Source: an uncultured Chloroflexota bacterium
GTDB taxonomy: Bacteria > Chloroflexota > Anaerolineae > Anaerolineales > Anaerolineaceae
Assembly (NCBI GenBank): GCA_902795255.1
Contig: CADBKS010000084.1
Location: 1-11,497 of the forward strand
Length of the DNA stretch: 11,497 bases
Reading direction: 5' to 3'
Shown: positions 6,702 through 11,497 of the stretch, piece after piece
How positions within the stretch are numbered: the first letter of the stretch is position 1
Layout of the letters: every line of letters starts with the position of its first letter
Position numbers and translations under genes: made by a program
The notes under the pieces: model-generated
Seen by the model: only the letters and a program-made list of their open reading frames with translations
The model's database searches: none
What the model was told of the DNA's origin: nothing

Positions 6702-6730
6702 ATTATAATTCAAAAAGGACTCCGTCTCAT
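6702..6730 (-). promoter_or_regulatory. Predicted promoter of the M28-YfhO operon
   Basis: The minus strand has ATGAGA (6730-6725, 4 of 6 to TTGACA), a 17-nt spacer, and a perfect TATAAT (6707-6702), followed by CAAAGCT and the ATG. Spacing is ideal for a housekeeping sigma factor. The predicted start site falls at about the ATG, so the message would be leaderless or nearly so. Confidence 0.55.
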
Positions 6731-6845
6731 TGTACGGGTGAGTTTAATGATGTGCCCTGAAAAGGTTATCCGCCGATAAGTGCGGGGGAATCTTGCCGGA
6801 AGCTGTGGGTATAAAACAAATCTGTTGACCCTGACACAATAAGCG

Positions 6846-6945
6846 GAGTGCCGGGGGCGGCCGGTTGCTTATGCAAACACACGAACGGCCGTGCCGTGCC
6901 ATGCGAAGCACTCACTTTGGACTGCAATGAGCATATCAAAAGAGC
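6846..6945 (-). repeat. Structured intergenic repeat, minimal copy D
   Basis: A reduced member of the family on the minus strand. It keeps the invariant loop motif TCGTGTGTTTGCAT (6884-6871), here bounded by a shorter GGCCG/CGGCC pairing, and the flanking element ending in ACTCACTTTGGACTGCAATGAGC on the plus strand, which parallels the outer flank of copy B (ACTCACTTTCGACTGCCATGTG, minus strand). Hairpin 1 is missing: the flank joins directly to the GCGAAGCA next to the core. It lies between the divergent M28 and Trm112 promoters. Of the remaining gap 6731-7074, only a small palindrome and a possible promoter can be named. Confidence 0.7.
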
Positions 6946-6959
6946 TCTTGCAGGAGAAT

Positions 6960-6972
6960 AACCGGACCGGTT
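6960..6972. promoter_or_regulatory. Small palindrome in the divergent intergenic region
   Basis: AACCGG-A-CCGGTT is a perfect 6-bp inverted repeat around one base, about 100 bp before the Trm112 ATG. It could be an operator, but a palindrome of this size can also arise by chance. Confidence 0.2.
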
Positions 6973-7038
6973 GAGTCACTTCCCGCCGGAGGCAGACGAA
7001 AGAATACACTTCATCCGTATAAGCCCCGGCTTTCATGG

Positions 7039-7070
7039 TAAAATGCACAATGATGTTAATTTTCGGAGGG
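7039..7070 (+). promoter_or_regulatory. Possible -10 box and clear ribosome-binding site of the Trm112-LCP operon
   Basis: TAAAAT at 7039-7044 is a plausible -10 box; no good -35 is seen 16-18 nt upstream. GGAGGG at 7065-7070 is a strong Shine-Dalgarno sequence 4 nt before the ATG at 7075 and supports that start. Confidence 0.45.
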
Positions 7071-7074
7071 AAGT

Positions 7075-7293
7075 ATGCTTCATCCTGATTTGCTTGAGAT
7101 CCTGCGCTGTCCTGCATGCGCAAAAGAAAACAAGGGAAAACTGGAAACTTACAAAGACAGCTGGCTGATCTGCAGCGACTGCGGACGGAAGTACCCCATT
7201 GTGGATGATATCCCCGTCATGCTGATCGATGAAGGCTCGAAATGGATCAAAACGGATCCGGAGGCCCTGCAGATCCCCCCGGTTTACGAATAA
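7075..7293 (+). CDS. Trm112-like small zinc-binding protein
   Basis: A 72-residue protein of the Trm112 family. The zinc site is formed by two Cys pairs, CPAC (C12, C15) and CSDC (C33, C36), followed by the typical GRKYPIVDDIPVMLIDEG strand-turn segment. Family members are small zinc proteins; the eukaryotic and archaeal ones activate methyltransferases, while the role of the short bacterial ones is less clear. Length fits the family. The start is supported by a strong GGAGGG site. It precedes the LCP gene by 9 nt and is almost certainly co-transcribed with it, but no methyltransferase partner lies in the window. Confidence 0.9.
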   Translation: MLHPDLLEILRCPACAKENKGKLETYKDSWLICSDCGRKYPIVDDIPVMLIDEGSKWIKTDPEALQIPPVYE

Positions 7294-7302
7294 AGGAAAA
7301 CT

Positions 7303-8982
7303 ATGGAACAGAATCAATATCCGCATCAGCCCGGAATGCCGCAGCAGAACGGGATGAACCAGTGGAACGGACAGTCTCCGTATCTGCATCAGAATGTACG
7401 GCAGCAGGGGCCGCTTCCGTATCCGCCGCAGGGCGGTCCGGTACCTTACAACCCGCAGGGCATGAACCAGCCCGGCCCCATTCCGCCGCAGAACGGTCCG
7501 CAGCCGCAGAAGGATAAAAAGGCGCCTAAAGCCGCGAAGAAGGCGGAGAAGAAGGCGCTGAACAAAAAGAAGTGGGTCACCCTCGGGATCTTTGCCGTGC
7601 TCGGCCTTGTGCTGGGCGTTGCAGCTTTTCTGATCGTGAACCGTTACGCCAAACAGCTGACCGTCATTGAACTGCCCGGCGCGCCGATCATCGCGTCCAC
7701 GAACAACACCGTTAACGCGGACACAGACGGGGACGGCGTGATGGACGTGGTCGATGTCAGCGACAGCCTGGACCTGACGCAGATGACGACCCAGAAAGGT
7801 GAAGCCTGGGACGGCAAGAACCGCATCACCTGCCTTGCGATGGGGCTGGATTACCGCGACTGGATCGAAAATGACGGCACGCCGCGTTCGGACTCCATGA
7901 TGCTGCTGACTTATGACCCTTCAACGAAATATGCCGGGATGCTTTCCATCCCGCGCGACCTCTGGGTGATGATCCCGGACCACGGGTACGGCCGCATCAA
8001 TACGGCTTATTCGCTTGGCGAAGGAGAACATCTTCCGGGTGTGAACGGCAAACCGGGCGGCGGTCCGGGGCTGGCGATGCGTACGGTCGAGCTTTTCCTG
8101 GGGGTCGATATCCAGTATTATGCGGTCATCGACTTCTACGGGTTTATTGATTTTATTGATACGATCGACAAGCTGGCCATCAATGTCCGGCATGACATCA
8201 CGGTCGACCCGCTGGGTGAAGGCAACACGGTCCGCCTGCAGTCCGGTGTGCAGGACCTGGACGGGGCGACTGCCCTGGCATATGCCCGCTACCGTTATAC
8301 GGAGGGCGGTGACTTTGAGCGCGCCCAGCGTCAGCAGGACGTGATCATGGCGCTCTTTGAACAGATGAAATGGCAGCTGCCGGAGCTTCTGGCTACCAAG
8401 TCGGATCAGCTGTTTGCCTGCATTCAGAAGGCGGTGAAGAGCAACCTCAGCCTGAGCGATATGCTGAAGCTGGCGTGGACGGCTGTCGATCTGGATGTCT
8501 GGTACATCAAGCGGGCTGTCATCGCGCCGCCGGAACAGGTGCTTTATGATACCAGTGTGGACGGACAGCAGATCCTGGTCCCGATCCCGGACCGGATCCG
8601 CGAAGCCCGCGACTCGATCTTCGCTTATGAATTCGGGGCGGGCGCTACGATCACCGATGCCGAATATTCACAGGAACAGCGTCTGGTCGATGAGGGCGCG
8701 ACGATCACCCTGATGAACGGTTCCACGGTGCCGGGCGCCGCGGAAAGGACCGCTGCCTATCTGCAGCAGTTCGGGATCAAGATCGCCAGCATCGGGACCG
8801 GGAGCACGGGGGCTTACAACTCGCTGGAGATCCGGAAGGGGACCCCGTATACGGCTAAGTTCCTGACCGAGCTGATGAGTATCCCCACCGGTGCGATCAC
8901 GATGAATTATGATCCGAATTCGGATGTGGACCTGGTCCTGACGATCACGGATGCCTGGGCGAACGCCGGCATCATGCCGTAA
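7303..8982 (+). CDS. LytR-CpsA-Psr (LCP) family cell-wall glycopolymer ligase
   Basis: A 559-residue membrane-anchored protein. LCP enzymes move teichoic acid or capsule-like polymers from undecaprenyl diphosphate onto peptidoglycan outside the cell. Residues 1-70 are rich in Pro, Gln, Asn and Gly; a Lys/Ala-rich stretch (about 70-90) precedes the single membrane helix (about 91-113). The LCP core runs from about 175 to 400, with D197 in RSDSMM, R218-D219 in SIPRDLW, and the arginines of YARYR (327-331) and GGDFERAQRQQ (335-345), which bind the lipid diphosphate. A LytR C-terminal domain follows (about 465-550; ITLMNGS, then EIRKG). Between helix and core, residues 140-151 (DTDGDGVMDVVD) form a calcium-loop-like motif. 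An AAGGA ends 6 nt before the ATG, fixing the start. The polymer it transfers is unknown. Confidence 0.93.
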   Translation: MEQNQYPHQPGMPQQNGMNQWNGQSPYLHQNVRQQGPLPYPPQGGPVPYNPQGMNQPGPIPPQNGPQPQKDKKAPKAAKKAEKKALNKKKWVTLGIFAVLGLVLGVAAFLIVNRYAKQLTVIELPGAPIIASTNNTVNADTDGDGVMDVVDVSDSLDLTQMTTQKGEAWDGKNRITCLAMGLDYRDWIENDGTPRSDSMMLLTYDPSTKYAGMLSIPRDLWVMIPDHGYGRINTAYSLGEGEHLPGVNGKPGGGPGLAMRTVELFLGVDIQYYAVIDFYGFIDFIDTIDKLAINVRHDITVDPLGEGNTVRLQSGVQDLDGATALAYARYRYTEGGDFERAQRQQDVIMALFEQMKWQLPELLATKSDQLFACIQKAVKSNLSLSDMLKLAWTAVDLDVWYIKRAVIAPPEQVLYDTSVDGQQILVPIPDRIREARDSIFAYEFGAGATITDAEYSQEQRLVDEGATITLMNGSTVPGAAERTAAYLQQFGIKIASIGTGSTGAYNSLEIRKGTPYTAKFLTELMSIPTGAITMNYDPNSDVDLVLTITDAWANAGIMP

Positions 8983-8999
8983 CATAGAAACGGGAACAG

Positions 9000-9040
9000 C
9001 AGCGGGCCGCCCTGAAGGACGGCCCGCTGTTTCGTTAATT
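9000..9040 (+). terminator. Intrinsic terminator of the Trm112-LCP operon
   Basis: CAGCGGGCCG (9000-9009) pairs perfectly with CGGCCCGCTG (9020-9029); after one mismatch, CC/GG closes a TGAA loop. A T-rich stretch (TTTCGTTAATT) follows. It begins 18 nt after the LCP stop codon. Confidence 0.85.
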
Positions 9041-9065
9041 CCGGAGGGGAGTGCATGCCGATATA

Positions 9066-9296
9066 AGTGCTCATTTTGATGTGATTCCTGCAGGCGGAAG
9101 AGATTGCTTCGCAGGGCGCGGCACGGGCGTTCGTGTGTTTGCATGAGCCGCTGGCCGCGCCTGGTTTTATTAGCCGGGGCCGATCGGGCTGGCTTGCGGC
9201 CACCCGTCGGCCCCGGCACCCCCATTAATGTGCCTGAGACGACCTATTTATCGGTAAATCCGCAGCTTTTACTGGGAGCTGCCCGGATATGACTTT
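9066..9296 (+). repeat. Structured intergenic repeat, copy C1
   Basis: Plus-strand unit just beyond the LCP terminator. It has a shortened hairpin 1 (9087-9115, CCTGC/GCAGG), the GGCGCGGC/GCCGCGCC stem (9115-9122 with 9154-9161) with loop TCGTGTGTTTGCAT (9131-9144), the long bulged stem (9173-9188 with 9203-9217) capped by TGGC/GCCA, and then, without hairpin 2, the conserved TTAATGTGCCTGAGACGAC (9225-9243) and tail. The conserved 19-mer is identical to that of copy B. The tail differs in sequence but can form CAGCT/AGCTG. Confidence 0.85.
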
Positions 9297-9530
9297 TACA
9301 GGCGGAAGGGAGAACCTGCTCTGTAAGGTATGTTCTCCGCCTGATTTATGCGGAGCAGGAACTGCGCTGCTTGGCGCTCCGGCTTTAGCCGGCCGCTGAT
9401 CCCCTGCTTCGCGAGGTATGGACTTCGCCCGATTTTATTCGAAGCAGGAGCTTCGCCCCCAATGAATGTGCCATGGCACGGCAAATTTATTTCTTCATCC
9501 GGGGTCCTTGGTTCGACGCACCTTCAATCA
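9297..9530 (+). repeat. Structured intergenic repeat, copy C2 (core deleted)
   Basis: A second unit directly following C1. It starts with a hairpin-1-type element (9315-9359, CCTGCTCTG/CGGAGCAGG, with one G-U pair), lacks the TGTGTTTGCAT core, keeps a small CCGGCTTTAGCCGG hairpin where the long stem normally sits, and has hairpin 2 (9403-9448), nearly identical to 1343-1388. It ends in a diverged AATGTGCC box (about 9464) and A/T-rich tail. It runs to within about 50 bp of the fructose-bisphosphatase stop codon. The remaining 9531-9575 shows no clear terminator. Confidence 0.8.
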
Positions 9531-9575
9531 GCGGCGGCTTCTCCAAATGAATGTATCGGGAACAGAAGATCGGTG

Positions 9576-11497
9576 CTACTGCTCCGAGCGCTGTTTGAGG
9601 GTGCCGTCGCGGTAGGCTTCAAGGAGCATCTCCAGGTCGGCGATCCGTCCGGCGATCTCCCGGCCCTGGTCGGTATCGGCGATCTTGATCCGTTCGGTGA
9701 AGGTCTTGAAGGGGATGACCCGTGACTCCATATCGGCGTTGGTGCGGACGGTTTCATCGGCGGAGTTGAAGGGCTCGTGTTCGGAGAGGTGCATCTCATG
9801 GGAGTTGTAGACCAGGGTGTAGCCGGCGATGCCGGTCACGGGCTGATAGGCTTTGGACATGCCGCCGTCGATCAGGACCAGCCGTCCCGGTACCTTGATG
9901 GGGCTCTCTCCTTTGCGGATCTTGACGGGAATATGCCCGTTGACGATCACGGCTTCCGGATCCGTGATGCCGAATTCATTCAGGACCCGGTCCACCAGTT
10001 CGGGACGGGTGACGAGTTTGAAGTACGGATCCGAGTGCTCCTGCCGGACCTCCTCATCATCGGTAAAACAGCGCTCAAAGGTGGCCATTTTGTTCTTTCC
10101 GAAAAGCGGTGAGGAGCGGCCGCACCACAGGTACCAGATAAAGTCCGCACCGCGGTTCCGGTCCTTCTCCTTTTTCGCGAACCTGGCCTGACGGACCAGC
10201 TCTTCGCAGCAGTCGAAAAGGCCTTTGGCTTTGACCCGCTTCCCGTAGATCTCCACCGTCCGGCAGTTCCCGTCCTCATCCAGCGGGATGCAGCCGTGGA
10301 ACATGAGGACCCGGTTGTAATAGCGGTACATGGAGCCCTTTTCGTAAAGAAAGTCGATATGGCGCTGCAGCTTTTCATTTCCGAGGAAGGAGCTGCGGAG
10401 GCCGTCCACGACTTCCTGTTCCTGGGCGGTCAGCGCATACGGGTCCTCCGGATCGACCGTCGGGAAGTTCCGGTCTTTCAGCGGATAATTTTGTCCGCCG
10501 ATATTTACGGTTCCGGCGTCCGGATCGATCTTATCCAGCAGCAGCCGGTCTTCCATGCCGTATTCGGGATGCGCCAGGATGGCCTGGCCTTCCAGCTTAA
10601 ACTGGATGACGGTGACGGCCTTGTGCATTTTGGCGATGATGCTGCGGTTGTGCTCTTCATAAGCGCTGCCGGCATCGTCTTTCGGCATGAAACAGCTGCA
10701 GGGGTCATCCCTGTAGGCATCCAGTGCCAGCAGGGTCAGCGGGATCATGTTGATCCCGTACCCGTTTTCCAGAAAGTCATAGTTGTTGTAGCGCAGGCAG
10801 ATCCGCACGGCATTGGCGATACAGCAGGTGTTCCCGACTGCGGCTCCCATCCATAAAATATCATGGTTGCCCCACTGGATGTCGACATTCCGCTGTTTCT
10901 CCAGCTCGTCCATCACCAGATGCGGACTTTCCCCGCGGTCATAGATGTCCCCGACGATGTGGAGCCGGTCGATGACGGAATTCTGGATCAGATGGCAGAT
11001 GGCGATGATGAAGCGGTCCGCGCTTTCGGTGTCGATGATTGCGTCCAGGATCTGGCCGTAGTATTCTTCTTTGTTGAAGTCCTTGCTGCCCGTCGTCATA
11101 AGTTCGGTGATGATGCTCTCAAAATCCCGCGGGAGCATTTTGCGGACTTTGGACGCCGTATATTTGGAGGTCGTGATCCGGCAGACGGCGACCAGCTGCT
11201 TGAGCGTCAGCGTATACCATTCCCGGGTCAGTGCCTTTTTCCGCCTCAGCTGTTTCAGCTTGAGCTCCGGATAATAGATCAGCGCTGCCAGTTCCCTGCG
11301 GTCGGCCGAGGATACATAATCATCCAGCGCCTGGTCGATCTTGCGCCGGACGGATCCGGACGCGTTGCGCAGGATGTGACGGAAGCCTTCGTATTCACCG
11401 TGGATATCGCTGATGAAATGCTCCGTCCCCTTCGGGAGATTCATGATCGCGCGCAGGTTGATGATCTCGGTGCATACGGACTGAACGGTCGGGTAGC
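9576..11497 (-). CDS. fbp: Class III fructose-1,6-bisphosphatase (5' end outside window)
   Basis: Hydrolyses fructose 1,6-bisphosphate to fructose 6-phosphate in gluconeogenesis in the cytoplasm. This is the Bacillota-type (class III) enzyme, a calcineurin-like metallophosphoesterase. Counting from the internal Met at 11444, the metal-binding motifs are SDIHGEY (D13, H15), GDIYDRG (165-171) and GNHD (192-195); the domain LPKGTEHFISDIHGEY matches B. subtilis Fbp closely. The frame stays open past that Met to the window edge, reading TEIINLRAI before MNLPKG, which parallels the TEIINLKAI-LNLPKG of the Bacillus protein. The true start is therefore to the right of 11497, probably 30-40 codons further out, and Met11444 is internal. 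The C-terminus is complete (stop 9578-9576). No frameshift or lost motif is seen. Confidence 0.95.
   Translation of the reverse strand, partial: YPTVQSVCTEIINLRAIMNLPKGTEHFISDIHGEYEGFRHILRNASGSVRRKIDQALDDYVSSADRRELAALIYYPELKLKQLRRKKALTREWYTLTLKQLVAVCRITTSKYTASKVRKMLPRDFESIITELMTTGSKDFNKEEYYGQILDAIIDTESADRFIIAICHLIQNSVIDRLHIVGDIYDRGESPHLVMDELEKQRNVDIQWGNHDILWMGAAVGNTCCIANAVRICLRYNNYDFLENGYGINMIPLTLLALDAYRDDPCSCFMPKDDAGSAYEEHNRSIIAKMHKAVTVIQFKLEGQAILAHPEYGMEDRLLLDKIDPDAGTVNIGGQNYPLKDRNFPTVDPEDPYALTAQEQEVVDGLRSSFLGNEKLQRHIDFLYEKGSMYRYYNRVLMFHGCIPLDEDGNCRTVEIYGKRVKAKGLFDCCEELVRQARFAKKEKDRNRGADFIWYLWCGRSSPLFGKNKMATFERCFTDDEEVRQEHSDPYFKLVTRPELVDRVLNEFGITDPEAVIVNGHIPVKIRKGESPIKVPGRLVLIDGGMSKAYQPVTGIAGYTLVYNSHEMHLSEHEPFNSADETVRTNADMESRVIPFKTFTERIKIADTDQGREIAGRIADLEMLLEAYRDGTLKQRSEQ

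Noticed and set aside
6760..6840. A promoter around TTGACC (about 6824) or TATAAAA (about 6811)
   Set aside because: No matching partner hexamer lies at 16-18 nt on either strand and no gene starts at a suitable distance.
1..9530. CRISPR array or insertion sequence as explanation of the repeats
   Set aside because: There are no regular spacers, no cas genes, no transposase, and units occur in both orientations far apart with variable module content.
9576..11444. Treating Met11444 as the start of fructose-bisphosphatase
   Set aside because: The frame is open to the edge and encodes TEIINLRAI directly upstream, which parallels the known Bacillus enzyme, so the true start is outside the window.

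Overview
The window is a moderately GC-rich bacterial chromosome segment. The gene set points to Bacillota (Clostridia-like): a class III fructose-1,6-bisphosphatase, a LytR-CpsA-Psr (LCP) cell-wall ligase, a YfhO-type membrane protein, an NhaC-type antiporter, and a lipoprotein with a Thr-Pro-rich linker. No marker gene fixes the genus. No tRNA, rRNA, transposase, phage gene or CRISPR array is visible.

Layout. Minus strand, reading leftwards: a TauE/SafE-family permease (332-1123), an NhaC-family Na+/H+ antiporter (1516-2826), and a two-gene unit made of an M28 zinc-peptidase lipoprotein (5516-6694) and a YfhO-family membrane protein (2991-5516) joined by a TGATG stop/start overlap. Plus strand: a Trm112-like zinc protein (7075-7293) and an LCP protein (7303-8982) form a short operon closed by a strong terminator (9000-9040). 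Minus strand again: class III fructose-bisphosphatase (9576 to beyond the right edge), whose N-terminus lies outside the window.

The most striking content is intergenic. Each of the four gene-free gaps longer than about 300 bp (1-331, 1124-1515, 6695-7074, 8983-9575) holds a copy of one modular, GC-rich, highly structured repeat family. A full unit reads: hairpin of type CCTGCNNYG...CRNNGCAGG with an inner GGGC/GCCC hairpin; an 8-bp stem GGCGCGGC/GCCGCGCC whose loop carries an invariant TCGTGTGTTTGCAT; a long bulged GC stem; a second CCTGC...GCAGG hairpin; then a conserved TTAATGTGCCTGAGACGAC and an A/T-rich tail. Stem sequences differ between copies but pairing is kept, often by paired changes. 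This suggests a folded RNA or a structured-DNA repeat rather than a peptide. I cannot match it to a named family; it is the main candidate for something undescribed.

Functionally the genes are mostly cell-envelope and housekeeping: LCP and YfhO in glycopolymer handling, the M28 lipoprotein at the outer face of the membrane, two transporters, and a gluconeogenic enzyme. Three minus-strand genes (permease, antiporter, peptidase) have a TATAAT-like box only 7-10 nt before the ATG and no good ribosome-binding site, so they may be leaderless.
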